A DNA stretch of 64,000 nt, taken from assembly GCA_943787985.1 (NCBI GenBank), contig CALSOO010000006.1, forward strand, positions 372,001 to 436,000, given 5' to 3'. The DNA is from an uncultured Paracoccaceae bacterium (GTDB lineage Bacteria; Pseudomonadota; Alphaproteobacteria; Rhodobacterales; Rhodobacteraceae). This document shows positions 1-8,152 of this stretch, one piece after another; positions within the stretch are counted from its first letter, which is position 1; the number at the start of each line of letters is the position of its first letter. Under the pieces are notes generated by a model. That model ran no database searches, was not told the origin of the DNA, and saw nothing but the letters and a program-made list of their open reading frames with translations. The translations under genes and the position numbers were made by a program.

Positions 1-27
1 GCGGATCAATATTTCTTTGAGGCTCAC
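1..27 (-). CDS. Start of a gene downstream of lgt, cut by the window edge
   Basis: Only nine codons are visible. They begin with a GTG at 27-25 that overlaps the lgt stop in a GTGA arrangement and read VSLKEILIR. In Rhodobacterales the gene after lgt is often a class I SAM-dependent methyltransferase whose N-terminus looks like this. The overlap implies translational coupling to lgt. The product assignment is inference from gene order, because too little protein is visible to identify it. Confidence 0.4.
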
Positions 28-911
28 GCGTCGCTCCGTTTGGCGCGCACGATGAGAATGATGCCCGCAAGGACCATCGGCAAAGACAGCAGTTGCCCCA
101 TCGTCAGGCCAAGCCCCCCCATGTGCAGCGCAAGGCCAAGCGGGTTGGTGTCGGTGATGAATTGCGCGTCGGGCTGGCGGACGAATTCCACCACAAACCG
201 TGCAAGCCCGTATCCGGCAAAGAAGGTTCCCGCGACAACACCCGGTGTCTTAAGTGCGCCGCGCCGCCAGACGAGCCACAACAGGACCGCGCCCAAAACG
301 AGCCCCTCAAGGGCCGCTTCGTACAGTTGTGAGGGGTGACGTGCGCAGATGCCGACCACGTCGGGGCAATATTGCGCCGCGCGTGTGGGAAACGCGACGC
401 CCCATGGCACATCGGTGGGACGCCCCCATAATTCGGAGTTGATGAAATTTGCAAAACGGCCCAGCAGCAGGCCCGGCGGAACACCAAGGGCCATTGCATC
501 CGCAGCGCTGAGTTTGGTGATTTTGTAACGGCGTGTGTACAGCCATCCGGCCACGATCACGCCGACCAGCCCGCCGTGAAACGCCATGCCGCCCTGCCAC
601 AACATCAGGATTTGCAGCGGATTTTCCAGATAGGCCCCCGGTTGATAGAAGATCACATATCCCAAACGGCCGCCAAAAATGACTCCCAGAATGACCCATG
701 TCAGCAAGTCTTCGATCTGTTGCGGGGTCATCACGGGATGGTTTTGCGGCCACAGGCGGGGCGTCTTGATGGCCATGACGACCATCCGCCACCCGATCAA
801 AATGCCGGCAATATACGCCAGTGCGTACCATCGCAGCGCAAATTCCATCCCGAACACGGTGATGGTGAATATCTCCGGAGAGATATTGGGGAAGGGGAGC
901 AAACCTGTCAT
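24..911 (-). CDS. lgt: Prolipoprotein diacylglyceryl transferase
   Basis: Lgt transfers the diacylglyceryl group of phosphatidylglycerol to the lipobox cysteine of prolipoproteins, the first step of lipoprotein maturation in the inner membrane. The 295-residue protein has the family's usual length and several hydrophobic segments. Family signatures are visible: GGRLGYV at 80-86, GMAFHGG at 108-114, [16 protein letters not shown] at 151-166 (containing the catalytic Arg region) and HPSQLYEA at 192-199. The start gives a normal N-terminus ([10 protein letters not shown]). Its 3' end overlaps the next gene on the same strand. A divergent gene (ubiK) begins about 95 bases away, so the space between should hold both promoters. 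Confidence 0.97.
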   Translation of the reverse strand: MTGLLPFPNISPEIFTITVFGMEFALRWYALAYIAGILIGWRMVVMAIKTPRLWPQNHPVMTPQQIEDLLTWVILGVIFGGRLGYVIFYQPGAYLENPLQILMLWQGGMAFHGGLVGVIVAGWLYTRRYKITKLSAADAMALGVPPGLLLGRFANFINSELWGRPTDVPWGVAFPTRAAQYCPDVVGICARHPSQLYEAALEGLVLGAVLLWLVWRRGALKTPGVVAGTFFAGYGLARFVVEFVRQPDAQFITDTNPLGLALHMGGLGLTMGQLLSLPMVLAGIILIVRAKRSDA

Positions 912-1006
912 CTGCGTCTGAATGCCTCTGCCGCTTGGGGGATGTCAACCTTGCGCAATCTGCACAGCACCCCCATATAAGGCCCAATCACGAAGGAGAG
1001 ATCACG

Positions 1007-1246
1007 ATGCAAGCCCGCGGTAAAATTTTTGACGACATTTCACAGTTGATGACCAACGCTATGGGCGTCGCGCAAGGGGCCAAGGATGAAGCGGAAACCG
1101 CGATGAAATCCTTGATGGACCGTTGGCTGGCGGACCGGGATTTCGTGACACGCGAAGAATTCGATGCCGTGCGCGCAATGGCGCAAAAAGCGCGCGAAGA
1201 GAATGACGCGCTCAAAGCCCGTTTGGACGCGCTTGAAGCGAAGTAA
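1007..1246 (+). CDS. ubiK: Accessory factor UbiK-family protein (BMFP, YqiC-like)
   Basis: A 79-residue protein starting MQARGKIFDD. The N-terminal helix carries the pattern FDDISQLMTNAMG, and a C-terminal coiled coil begins near VTREEFDAVRAMAQKAREE, the usual plan of the YqiC/UbiK family (membrane-binding helix plus trimeric coiled coil). In proteobacteria the family assists ubiquinone biosynthesis with UbiJ. I chose the ATG at 1007 because GAAGGAGAG lies 7 bases upstream; a longer reading from 935 adds unrelated residues and overlaps the promoter region shared with lgt. A terminator follows at 1296, so it is probably transcribed alone. Confidence 0.88.
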   Translation: MQARGKIFDDISQLMTNAMGVAQGAKDEAETAMKSLMDRWLADRDFVTREEFDAVRAMAQKAREENDALKARLDALEAK

Positions 1247-1295
1247 GCAGGCGGCGGGGCAACTTGATATAGCCTCTCCGATAGACCGATTTGAG

Positions 1296-1323
1296 CACCC
1301 TGTTTCCGACAGGGTGTTTTTTT
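1296..1323 (+). terminator. Rho-independent terminator after ubiK
   Basis: A 7-bp stem CACCCTG (1296-1302) / CAGGGTG (1310-1316) with a 7-base loop is followed directly by a run of seven T residues. It lies 50 bases past the ubiK stop on the same strand and separates that gene from the YbjN gene. Confidence 0.9.
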
Positions 1324-1522
1324 ATGCGCCTATTTTGCGGATCAACATGAGTTGTCCACAACTTATTGAGGTTATCCCCAAATAAAGGGTTGCCACATCC
1401 ACGCCGACACACCACCATATATGGTAGAAGATACGAGGGGTCGCCTCGATATCTCAGAGCAGGCATATAGCGCTTGGGGCGCTGCAAGACCCCTCCGCTA
1501 TAGCGACAGACAGGTGGTGCAT

Positions 1523-2023
1523 ATGTCCCTTTCAGAGCAGTTCTTTGAAGAAGATCTTCATCCCATCGATGTGGTCCAGAACATCGCGACACACAACGAG
1601 TGGGATTTCGACCGTATTGCCGATGACCAGATCGCAATGTCGGTGGAAGGCCAGTGGCGCACATATTCGGTGACCCTTGCATGGTCCGGCTATGACGAGA
1701 CCCTGCGCATGGTGTGCACCTTTGAAATGGAACCGCCTGCCGAAAAGCTGCCGGCCCTGTATGAATTGCTCAACCTTGTGAATGACCAGTGTTGGGCAGG
1801 CTCCTTTACCTATTGGGAAGAGGAGAAAATGATGGTGTACCGCTATGGTCTGGTGCTGGCTGGTGGCCAGGAAGCGGGCCCCGAGCAGGTTGACACGATG
1901 ATCGGCGCCGCGGTGATGAGTGCAGAGCGCTATTATCCTGCGCTGCAACTGCTGGTGTGGGGCGATCGCACCCCTAAAGACGCACTGCAAGTCGCCATTG
2001 CAGAGGCCTACGGGCGCGCGTAA
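1523..2023 (+). CDS. YbjN domain-containing protein
   Basis: A 166-residue soluble protein that I recognise as the YbjN/type III secretion chaperone-like fold common in Rhodobacterales. It has an acidic N-terminus (MSLSEQFFEEDLHPIDVV), the core VTLAWSGYDETLRMVCTFEMEPP, then LLNLVNDQCWAGSFTYWEEEKMMVYRYGL. In E. coli YbjN has been linked to stress and motility effects, but the biochemical role is not settled. The ATG at 1523 is preferred over an upstream in-frame start near 1421, because the extra residues are low-quality coding and overlap the likely promoter. It lies 38 bases before proC on the same strand and may be co-transcribed. Confidence 0.82.
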   Translation: MSLSEQFFEEDLHPIDVVQNIATHNEWDFDRIADDQIAMSVEGQWRTYSVTLAWSGYDETLRMVCTFEMEPPAEKLPALYELLNLVNDQCWAGSFTYWEEEKMMVYRYGLVLAGGQEAGPEQVDTMIGAAVMSAERYYPALQLLVWGDRTPKDALQVAIAEAYGRA

Positions 2024-2061
2024 CACTTACCCCCGAACAGAAGAAACGGGAGGGGGATTTC

Positions 2062-2877
2062 ATGGAAAAGAACCGGATTGCGGCCAAGGGTCTTGTGCTT
2101 TTGGGGTGCGGTAAAATGGGGTCTGCCATGTTGGCAGGCTGGCTCGATCGCGGTTTGCCGCCGTCGTCTGTCTATGTCCTTGATCCGAACCCTTCTGACT
2201 GGCTGCAAAGCACGGGTGTCTCCATAAACACCGATCTGCCGGATGCCCCTGCGGTTGTTCTGGTGGCCGTAAAACCGCAGATGATGGGGGATGCGTTGCC
2301 CCGCCTTCAGCAAATGGGCGGTGGTACGACTGTATTTGTCAGCGTCGCCGCCGGCACGACCATCGCACATTTCGAGAGCGTTTTGGGCACAAAAACCCCA
2401 ATCGTGCGCGCCATGCCCAACACGCCCGCGGCCGTGGGCAAAGGCATCACGGCCATCATCGCCAACCCGCATGTCAGCCAGGCCCAACTCGATGAGGCGG
2501 ACACATTGTTGCAGGCGGTGGGTCAAGTGGTCCGTCTGGACGAAGAGGCACAGATCGATGCGGTGACGGGTGTCAGCGGTTCCGGCCCTGCTTATGTGTT
2601 TCATATGATTGAATGTTTGGCCGCCGCTGGCGTGGCCCAAGGCTTGCCCGACGGCATTGCGATGCAACTGGCCAAAGCCACCGTTGCGGGGGCTGGCGCT
2701 TTGGCCGAAACCTCGCAGGACACGCCCGCGCAACTGCGCATCAACGTCACCAGCCCGAATGGCACAACCCAAGCCGGGCTTGAAGTGTTGATGGACGAGG
2801 CGACAGGATTGCCTGAGATGATACGGAAAACAGTGGCTGCGGCTGCGGACAGATCACGGGAGCTGGCCAATGGCTGA
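2062..2877 (+). CDS. proC: Pyrroline-5-carboxylate reductase
   Basis: Catalyses the last step of proline synthesis, NAD(P)H-dependent reduction of 1-pyrroline-5-carboxylate, in the cytosol. At 271 residues it has standard length. The N-terminal dinucleotide-binding motif is LVLLGCGKMGSAM (residues 11-23). The central AMPNTPAAVGKG and the C-terminal SGSGPAYVF and TSPNGTTQAGL are family signatures. GGGAGGGGGATTTC precedes the ATG, a strong ribosome binding site. The 3' end overlaps csaA by 8 bases, suggesting coupled translation in a proC-csaA-dehydrogenase operon. Confidence 0.96.
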   Translation: MEKNRIAAKGLVLLGCGKMGSAMLAGWLDRGLPPSSVYVLDPNPSDWLQSTGVSINTDLPDAPAVVLVAVKPQMMGDALPRLQQMGGGTTVFVSVAAGTTIAHFESVLGTKTPIVRAMPNTPAAVGKGITAIIANPHVSQAQLDEADTLLQAVGQVVRLDEEAQIDAVTGVSGSGPAYVFHMIECLAAAGVAQGLPDGIAMQLAKATVAGAGALAETSQDTPAQLRINVTSPNGTTQAGLEVLMDEATGLPEMIRKTVAAAADRSRELANG

Positions 2878-3208
2878 TGCAACATTTGACGATTTTATGA
2901 AGGTGGATATCCGCGTGGGTCGGGTTGTGCGGGCCGAACCTTTTCCTGAGGCGCGCAAACCCGCCATCAAGCTTTGGGTGGATTTCGGGGCCGGGATCGG
3001 CGAGCGTAAATCCTCTGCACAAATCACCGCGCACTATACTCCAGAGGCTTTGGTGGGCAAACAAGTGCTGGGCGTTGTGAATTTTCCACCCCGTCAAATC
3101 GGCCCTTTCATGTCCGAAGCGCTTATCCTTGGCCTGCACGATGATGCGGGCGGTGTTGTGCTGATTTCGCCTGATCAGGATGTGCCAAAGGGGGCGCGGA
3201 TGTGTTGA
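2870..3208 (+). CDS. csaA: CsaA-type tRNA-binding protein
   Basis: A 112-residue stand-alone OB-fold domain of the tRNA-binding family (the domain also found at the end of some MetRS and in PheT). Visible signatures are DIRVGRVVRAEPFPEARKPAIKL at the start, SSAQITAHYTPEALVGKQVLGVVNFPPRQIG in the middle and MSEALILGLHD near the end. In Bacillus CsaA has chaperone-like activity and binds tRNA. It overlaps proC upstream (ATGGCTGA) and the hydroxyacid dehydrogenase downstream, so it sits mid-operon. Family identity is clear; the physiological role is not. Confidence 0.92.
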   Translation: MADATFDDFMKVDIRVGRVVRAEPFPEARKPAIKLWVDFGAGIGERKSSAQITAHYTPEALVGKQVLGVVNFPPRQIGPFMSEALILGLHDDAGGVVLISPDQDVPKGARMC

Positions 3209-4167
3209 ACCGTGTGTTGATTGCCCGCCCTTTGCCTGAGGCGGTTCTGGAACAGGCACGCCCCCATTTCGAACTGGTGGTGCGCCAGAATACGGCCCCT
3301 CTGACGGGAGCTGAAATGCGTGCAGCACTGGCAGAGTTTGACGGGGTGATGCCGACCTTGGGGGATATGTTCAGTGCAGAGGTCTTTGCCGGTGTTGCAG
3401 CCCCGCGGTGTACAATTCTGGCGAATTTCGGAGTGGGGTATAACCACATCGACGTCGATGCCGCACATAGCGCGGGGGTGCAGGTCACCAATACGCCGGG
3501 GGCTGTGACGGACGCGACGGCGGATACCGCGATGACGCTGATGTTGATGAGTGCACGTCGCGCTGGCGAGGGGGAACGCATGGTGCGCTCTGGCGCATGG
3601 GAGGGATGGCATCCGACCCAAATGCTGGGCATGCACCTGACGGGGAAGACAGTTGGCATTGTGGGCATGGGGCGGATCGGGCAAGCGATTGCACGGCGGT
3701 GCCACTTTGGCTTTGATATGGAAGTGGCCTACTTCACTCGCTCCCCCAAGGATCTGGCGTATCCGGCAGCGGCCTACACCGATTTGCATGCACTGGCCGC
3801 TGCCGTGGATGTATTGGTCATTGCGGTGCCGGGCGGCGCGCAAACGCACCACTTGATTGATGAAGATGTTTTGAAGGCGATGAAGCCATCCGCGCATCTG
3901 GTGAACATTGCGCGCGGGGATGTCGTTTCCGAGGGCGCGTTGATTGATGCATTGCAAGCAGGGCAGATCGCAGGCGCCGGGCTGGACGTTTACGAGTTTG
4001 AGCCGATGGTGCCGGACGCGTTGAAGGCGCTCGAGAATGTGGTTTTACTGCCACATCTGGGCACGGCCGCATTGGAGGTGCGGGTAGACATGGGGCAGAT
4101 GGCTGTGCGCAATCTGGTGGCGCATCTGGTCGAGGGCGCTGTGGCGCCAAACGCGGTCCACCCCTAA
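3202..4167 (+). CDS. D-isomer-specific 2-hydroxyacid dehydrogenase
   Basis: A cytosolic NAD(P)H-dependent 2-hydroxyacid/2-ketoacid oxidoreductase of 321 residues. The nucleotide-binding loop VGIVGMGRIGQAIARR lies near residue 152. The substrate-binding arginine is in NIARGDVV (about 236), the catalytic acid region in GLDVYEFEP (about 262) and the catalytic histidine in LLPHLGTA (about 284). It most resembles the glyoxylate/hydroxypyruvate reductase or D-glycerate dehydrogenase branch, but the exact substrate cannot be read from sequence. The start is a GTG overlapping the csaA stop by 7 bases. It converges on tdk with a 4-base overlap at the stops. Confidence 0.92.
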   Translation: MLNRVLIARPLPEAVLEQARPHFELVVRQNTAPLTGAEMRAALAEFDGVMPTLGDMFSAEVFAGVAAPRCTILANFGVGYNHIDVDAAHSAGVQVTNTPGAVTDATADTAMTLMLMSARRAGEGERMVRSGAWEGWHPTQMLGMHLTGKTVGIVGMGRIGQAIARRCHFGFDMEVAYFTRSPKDLAYPAAAYTDLHALAAAVDVLVIAVPGGAQTHHLIDEDVLKAMKPSAHLVNIARGDVVSEGALIDALQAGQIAGAGLDVYEFEPMVPDALKALENVVLLPHLGTAALEVRVDMGQMAVRNLVAHLVEGAVAPNAVHP

Positions 4168-4742
4168 GGTTCCACAGCCTCACGCCAGTGTCGGCGGCAC
4201 AGGGACACATAGGTTTCATTGCCGCCGATCTGGACCTGATCGCCACCGGTTAACACGCGGCCTTGATCATCTTTGCGCACGACCATCGTGGCTTTCTTTC
4301 CGCAATGGCAAATCGTGCGAATCTCGCGCATCTCATCGGCTAGCGCGAGCAGGGTCGCGGACCCGGGAAACAAGTCGCCCAAGAAATCAACGCGCAGTCC
4401 GTAACACATGACCGGCAGGCCAAGGTCATCAACCGCGCGGGCCAATTGCCAGACTTGGGCAGGGCTGAGGAACTGGGCTTCATCAATGAAGACACATGCG
4501 ATTTCTTGTTCTGATTTAAGGGTTTGCAGCTTTTCAAACAGGTCGGTGTCTGCGCCGAACGTATCGGCGGGTGACCCGATGCCGATGCGCGATGCAATGC
4601 GGCCTTCACCTGCGCGATTGTCGAATTGGGCCGTCAACAAGTAGGGGGTCATACCGCGTTCCACATAGTTGTGGGCGGCCTGCAAAAGCACCGTCGATTT
4701 GCCAGCGTTCATTGTGGAGTAGTGAAAATATAGTTTTGCCAT
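4164..4742 (-). CDS. tdk: Thymidine kinase
   Basis: Phosphorylates thymidine to dTMP for pyrimidine salvage. The 192-residue protein has the type II thymidine kinase layout: P-loop MNAGKST at residues 11-17, the Walker B-like FIDEAQFL, and the zinc-binding lasso cysteines in TICHCGKKA and SLCRRHW near the end. I start it at the ATG at 4742 (MAKLYFHYS); a longer frame from 4808 adds a non-homologous extension. No strong Shine-Dalgarno sequence is visible. The start faces the structured intergenic region at 4.84-5.04 kb. Confidence 0.95.
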   Translation of the reverse strand: MAKLYFHYSTMNAGKSTVLLQAAHNYVERGMTPYLLTAQFDNRAGEGRIASRIGIGSPADTFGADTDLFEKLQTLKSEQEIACVFIDEAQFLSPAQVWQLARAVDDLGLPVMCYGLRVDFLGDLFPGSATLLALADEMREIRTICHCGKKATMVVRKDDQGRVLTGGDQVQIGGNETYVSLCRRHWREAVEP

Positions 4743-4840
4743 GGGCACTGAGTAAAGCCGCGCCCTTGCCGGAGCAAGAGCGCGTGAGTTCAAAATTGCA
4801 CCGCCCACTGACGTGGCTTTGGCCGTGACAAGGTCACGCC

Positions 4841-5040
4841 GCCGGTACTTGTTAAGGCCTAGCGAGGAGCTTTCGCCCCGAGGGATGTGTGCGAGGCCGC
4901 ACTCGTTGTGTTTGACGGGCTCGCCAAGGATAAAGCGGGGTGGTGCCTCTTCCTTGGACGATCGGGAATTACAAGTCCCCCCTGAAACCAGTGCTACTGC
5001 ACTGCGTACTGGTCACGCCCCGACGTTGCGGGATGTTTTC
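4841..5040. ncRNA. Candidate structured RNA in the tdk/HTH-gene intergenic gap (unassigned)
   Basis: The gap 4743-5129 has no convincing gene but dense complementarity. A closing helix CCGGTAC (4842-4848) can pair with GTACTGG (5006-5012). Inside are CCAAGG (4924-4929)/CCTTGG (4952-4957), GGGA (4964-4967)/TCCC (4976-4979), and a perfect hairpin CAGTGC-TACT-GCACTG (4989-5004). On the plus strand a CCCG/CGGG hairpin (5019-5032) followed by GTTTTC resembles a terminator. On the minus strand the 3' part reads CCTTAACAAGTACCGGCGGC, which loosely resembles the 3' side of 6S RNA. I cannot decide the strand or family; it does not look like tmRNA, RNase P RNA or SRP RNA. Confidence 0.4.
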
Positions 5041-5129
5041 TAAATGACATTTTCATGCGGACATATTAATGGGAATACAAAGATGGCATTCCCCATGACG
5101 GGCGTGCAGCAGGTGAGGAACGGCGAACC

Positions 5130-5588
5130 ATGGAAGCGTTTGGCAGCTATTTGAAGAAACATACCGAAGCTTTGGTAAAATACGTTGGTATTGAACCCGC
5201 TTGTGAGATGACAGGCAAATCCAAAGCGACGCTTGGGCGTTACTATTCGGATCACGATGAGCATTCTGAGCGGTTCATGCCGATCGACGCCGTTGTGCAC
5301 CTTGAGCGCAAGGCCAGCTATCCGCATGTCACCAGTGCGTTGGCAGAATTGAACGGCGGCGCGATCAGCTTTGATGAACGTCGCCCCAATGCCAAACGCA
5401 GCGGCGGTGTGAATGCCGACGTGATCGCGTTGAGCCAGCGTTTTGCGATGTTGATGTCCGAATACCAGCAATCCATCGAGGACGGCATTATCACGATGAA
5501 TGAAGCCAAGCGATTGCTGAAGGAAACCACGCAATTGCAACAGGTTCTGATCGATATGAAGCTGCACTTGGAAGATGAAAGTGGCTGA
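5130..5588 (+). CDS. Small helix-turn-helix-like protein, possibly phage CII-like
   Basis: A 152-residue soluble protein of unknown function. The N-terminal 70 residues resemble CII-type DNA-binding domains: [19 protein letters not shown] reads as a helix-turn-helix, followed by [25 protein letters not shown]. The second half (about 85-150) is a predicted coiled coil with heptad leucines and glutamines ([23 protein letters not shown]), suggesting oligomerisation. It overlaps arsH by 14 bases on the same strand, so the two are probably co-translated. No other phage genes are nearby. The DNA-binding role is inference. Confidence 0.65.
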   Translation: MEAFGSYLKKHTEALVKYVGIEPACEMTGKSKATLGRYYSDHDEHSERFMPIDAVVHLERKASYPHVTSALAELNGGAISFDERRPNAKRSGGVNADVIALSQRFAMLMSEYQQSIEDGIITMNEAKRLLKETTQLQQVLIDMKLHLEDESG

Positions 5589-6294
5589 GGACCTTCCGGC
5601 ATTGACGCGTGATTCATTGCCTCCTATCGACACCGTGCGTTTGTGTGGCTCTGATGCCCCACAACACCCTCCGCGCATTTTGTTGCTTTACGGCTCGCTG
5701 CGTGACGCCAGTTATTCCCGCTTTTCCGCCGAGGAAGCTGCACGGATTTTGCGCCACTTGGGCTGCGAGACGAAAACCTATGACCCCTCGGGCCTGCCCA
5801 TGGTCGATGACGCCGATCCAAGCCATCCTAAAGTGGTTGAGCTGCGGGAACTCGCCGTTTGGGCCGAGGGGATGGTCTGGTCCAGCCCCGAACGCCACGG
5901 TGCGATGACGGGCCTGATGAAAACCCAGATCGACTGGCTGCCGTTGTCTATGCAAGGCGGAATTCGCCCGACGCAGGGAAAAACGCTGGCGCTTATGCAG
6001 GTCTGTGGCGGCTCGCAATCCTTCAATGCGGTCAATCAGATGCGCATTCTTGGGCGTTGGATGAGGATGGTTACGATTCCGAATCAATCAAGTGTTCCAA
6101 AGGCTTGGCTTGAATTCAAAGACGGTCGCCTGCCGGAGGGTGCATTGTACGCTCGCATCGTGGACGTGATGGAAGAACTGGTGAAATTCACATGGCTTGT
6201 GCGTGGTCGTAGCGATTATCTGGTCGACCGCTATTCCGAACGCGTTGAAAGCGCGGCTGAAGTGCACAAGCGCGTGTCTACCAAGGGTGATTAG
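5575..6294 (+). CDS. arsH: ArsH-family NADPH-dependent FMN reductase
   Basis: A flavodoxin-like flavoprotein of 239 residues, typical for ArsH. The FMN phosphate-binding loop is [13 protein letters not shown] (about 37-49). The signature [18 protein letters not shown] lies near 103-120, and [21 protein letters not shown] is also an ArsH hallmark. Known family members reduce quinones, oxygen or organoarsenicals and are usually found in ars operons; no arsR, arsC or arsB is visible here. It overlaps the upstream HTH-like gene. The in-frame ATG at 5575 is the most likely start, though its Shine-Dalgarno spacing is short. Confidence 0.92.
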   Translation: MKVAEDLPALTRDSLPPIDTVRLCGSDAPQHPPRILLLYGSLRDASYSRFSAEEAARILRHLGCETKTYDPSGLPMVDDADPSHPKVVELRELAVWAEGMVWSSPERHGAMTGLMKTQIDWLPLSMQGGIRPTQGKTLALMQVCGGSQSFNAVNQMRILGRWMRMVTIPNQSSVPKAWLEFKDGRLPEGALYARIVDVMEELVKFTWLVRGRSDYLVDRYSERVESAAEVHKRVSTKGD

Positions 6295-6309
6295 GGTGTG
6301 GATGTTCTG

Positions 6310-6328
6310 TTTCGGGCTTTGCCCGAAA
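6310..6328. terminator. Inverted repeat between convergent arsH and KAS III genes
   Basis: TTTCGGGC (6310-6317) and GCCCGAAA (6321-6328) form an 8-bp stem with a TTT loop midway between two convergent stop codons. It could stop transcription from both sides, but neither side has a clear T-tract, so the terminator call is tentative. Confidence 0.5.
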
Positions 6329-6348
6329 TGCGCCCACCCACCAACCCT

Positions 6349-7473
6349 TTAGCTGTGCCGTTTCACGATCACCGATCCCACGGAATACCCCGCGCCAAAT
6401 GAGCAGATCAGTCCGACGTCGCCGTCCTTCAGGTCGTCTGAGTATTTGGAAAATGCGATGATGGATCCGGCGGAGGATGTGTTCGCATAGTCTTGTAAAA
6501 TGTTGGGTTGCTCACCTGCTTCGGGCGTGCGTCCCAGCAACTTTTTGCCAATGAAGTCGTTCATGGACTTATTGGCCTGATGCAGCCAAAGTCTTTTAAG
6601 ATCAGAGGCTTGCACACCTTCATCTTCCATGTGTTGGCCGATGTGGGCGCTGACCATGGGCAGGACTTCTTTAAACACTTTGCGTCCGTTTTGCATGAAT
6701 TGCATGTCGCGGCGATCCGCCACGCCGTCGGGGCGGGAGCGGCGCAGAAAACCGTTGTTGTTGCGGATGTTATTGGAGAAATCGGTGGCGCAACGTGTTG
6801 ATTTTATTTCAAAATATGCCCCTGAAGCGTCTTCTTCCCGCTCTATGAGGGTGGCTGTGGCCACGTCCCCGAAGATGAAGTGACAATCGCGGTCACGCCA
6901 TTCCAGGTGGGCAGAGCAAATTTCTGGATTTACCACTAAGGCACTGGAAATACTGCCAGATTTCACCATATCAGCTGCGGCTTGGATGCCGAATGTGGCA
7001 GAGGAACAGGCGACATTCATGTCGAATGCAAAGCCCTCAACGCCCAAAAGCTGTTGGATTTCAATTGCAACGGCTGGATAGGCGCGCTCCATGTTTGACG
7101 CGGCGCAAATTACGGCACCCACATCAGCAGCGGTTTTGCCTGCCGCTTTCAGTGCTTTGCGCGCGGCGTCCAGACCCATTTCGGCCATCAGGGAGGGTTG
7201 GTCATCGCCGCGTTGCTCCAGTAGGGGGTGCATCACGTCGGGGTTTAAAATGCCTTCTTTATCAATGACATACCGGCTCTCTATGCCGGACGCTTTGAAG
7301 ATGAATTCCTCAGAAGAGTGGGGTTTGGCATCGAGGGTGCCCGCATCAATGTCGGCGGCGTTTTCAGCGTTGAACTTGTCCGCATAAGCGTTGAAGGCTT
7401 TGACCAGTTCAGCGTTGGAAATGGTGTTTTCAGGGGTGAAAACACCCGTGCCTGTGATGACTGGTGTGTACAT
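6349..7473 (-). CDS. Beta-ketoacyl-ACP synthase III-like thiolase-fold enzyme
   Basis: A 374-residue FabH-type condensing enzyme. The Cys-His-Asn triad is visible: the nucleophile in MNVACSSATFG (about 167), the histidine in LWLHQANKSMND (about 298) and the asparagine in YANTSSAGS (about 331). The glycine-rich C-terminus CSFGAGYSVGSVIVK is typical. It is longer than housekeeping FabH (about 320), with an insertion near residues 30-70, and belongs to a KAS III subgroup found in roseobacters whose acyl substrate is unclear. GGGAGG sits 7 bases before the ATG. The upstream region carries repeated GCCATAC elements. Confidence 0.88.
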   Translation of the reverse strand: MYTPVITGTGVFTPENTISNAELVKAFNAYADKFNAENAADIDAGTLDAKPHSSEEFIFKASGIESRYVIDKEGILNPDVMHPLLEQRGDDQPSLMAEMGLDAARKALKAAGKTAADVGAVICAASNMERAYPAVAIEIQQLLGVEGFAFDMNVACSSATFGIQAAADMVKSGSISSALVVNPEICSAHLEWRDRDCHFIFGDVATATLIEREEDASGAYFEIKSTRCATDFSNNIRNNNGFLRRSRPDGVADRRDMQFMQNGRKVFKEVLPMVSAHIGQHMEDEGVQASDLKRLWLHQANKSMNDFIGKKLLGRTPEAGEQPNILQDYANTSSAGSIIAFSKYSDDLKDGDVGLICSFGAGYSVGSVIVKRHS

Positions 7474-7539
7474 GTGTATGCCTCCCGAGGTTCGGGTAAT
7501 TTGTTAGGATTTGGGGGCAAAGGTCAAGCTGCGTTCGCG

Positions 7540-7579
7540 GCCATACTTTGTACAGCAGATGTATGGCACGGCGCCATAC
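7540..7579. promoter_or_regulatory. Putative operator: three GCCATAC half-sites
   Basis: GCCATAC occurs at 7540-7546, its complement GTATGGC at 7561-7567, and GCCATAC again at 7573-7579. The last two form a perfect 7-bp dyad with a 5-base spacer; the first two form another with a 14-base spacer. They lie in the divergent region between the KAS III gene (starts 7473) and the BrnA-like gene (starts 7646). The cognate regulator is unknown. Confidence 0.55.
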
Positions 7580-7596
7580 GGTGATCTTACGGGAAA

Positions 7597-7604
7597 TTAA
7601 CCAT
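7597..7604 (+). promoter_or_regulatory. TTAACCAT, CtrA-type half-site
   Basis: The 8-mer TTAACCAT lies 42 bases before the BrnA-like start. This sequence is a known CtrA-associated half-site in alphaproteobacteria. An 8-mer can occur by chance, so confidence is low. Confidence 0.3.
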
Positions 7605-7645
7605 ATTTGAGCATCGTGATAGCCCTGACCACGCAGGAGACCCCC

Positions 7646-8152
7646 ATGCCCCGCCCCGCAAAAGTGAAATCCGAACACTTCAACTATTTCATTGACGTGA
7701 TGCGTCAATTGCAATGGGATTTGCAGCAAGAGGTGATCCGCCACGGGCAGGTGCCGCTGTCATGGCACGAAATTGCAAGAGATCGAGGGCGCAAACCGCA
7801 GATCAAGGTGACGCTGCGCCTTGAAGAAGATGTGCTGAAGTTTTTCCGTGCTTTGGGCAAAGGCTATCAGGCGCGGATGAACGATGTGCTGCGTGCTTGG
7901 ATGCATGGGCGGATCGCGGATATCATCGACTGCCCCGACGCGCGTGACCGAGAAGCGGCGCTGTCGGTGAGCGGGGAGCGCGTGCGTCTTGGCGATGCCG
8001 CGTTGTCCAAGATGGGAATCGTACGCAACGGGGACGGGACGCTGACGGATCTTGAGGAGATGGCAGCGATTGAAGAGGTAGGTGTGGAAGAGGGCGAGTG
8101 GACGACGGAGCGGATGCGGCGGTATTATGAGGGGAAGTTGACGGAGTTGTGA
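7646..8152 (+). CDS. BrnA-type antitoxin family protein without an adjacent toxin
   Basis: A 168-residue protein. The core KVTLRLEEDVLKFFRALGKGYQARMNDVLRAWM (about 54-86) matches the BrnA antitoxin ribbon-helix-helix domain, which in the type II BrnT-BrnA system binds DNA and neutralises the RNase toxin BrnT. Here the domain is embedded in a longer protein with an N-terminal extension (FNYFIDVMRQLQWDLQQEVI) and an acidic C-terminal tail. No BrnT-like gene lies on either side. The ATG at 7646 follows GCAGGAGACCCCC; an upstream in-frame start at 7607 lacks such a site. It may be a solitary regulator derived from an antitoxin (inference). Confidence 0.8.
   Translation: MPRPAKVKSEHFNYFIDVMRQLQWDLQQEVIRHGQVPLSWHEIARDRGRKPQIKVTLRLEEDVLKFFRALGKGYQARMNDVLRAWMHGRIADIIDCPDARDREAALSVSGERVRLGDAALSKMGIVRNGDGTLTDLEEMAAIEEVGVEEGEWTTERMRRYYEGKLTEL

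Noticed and set aside
4813..5043. Plus-strand open frame of 76 codons over the structured region
   Set aside because: Arg/Ser-rich translation with no protein-like pattern and no ribosome binding site; the stretch is better explained by RNA structure.
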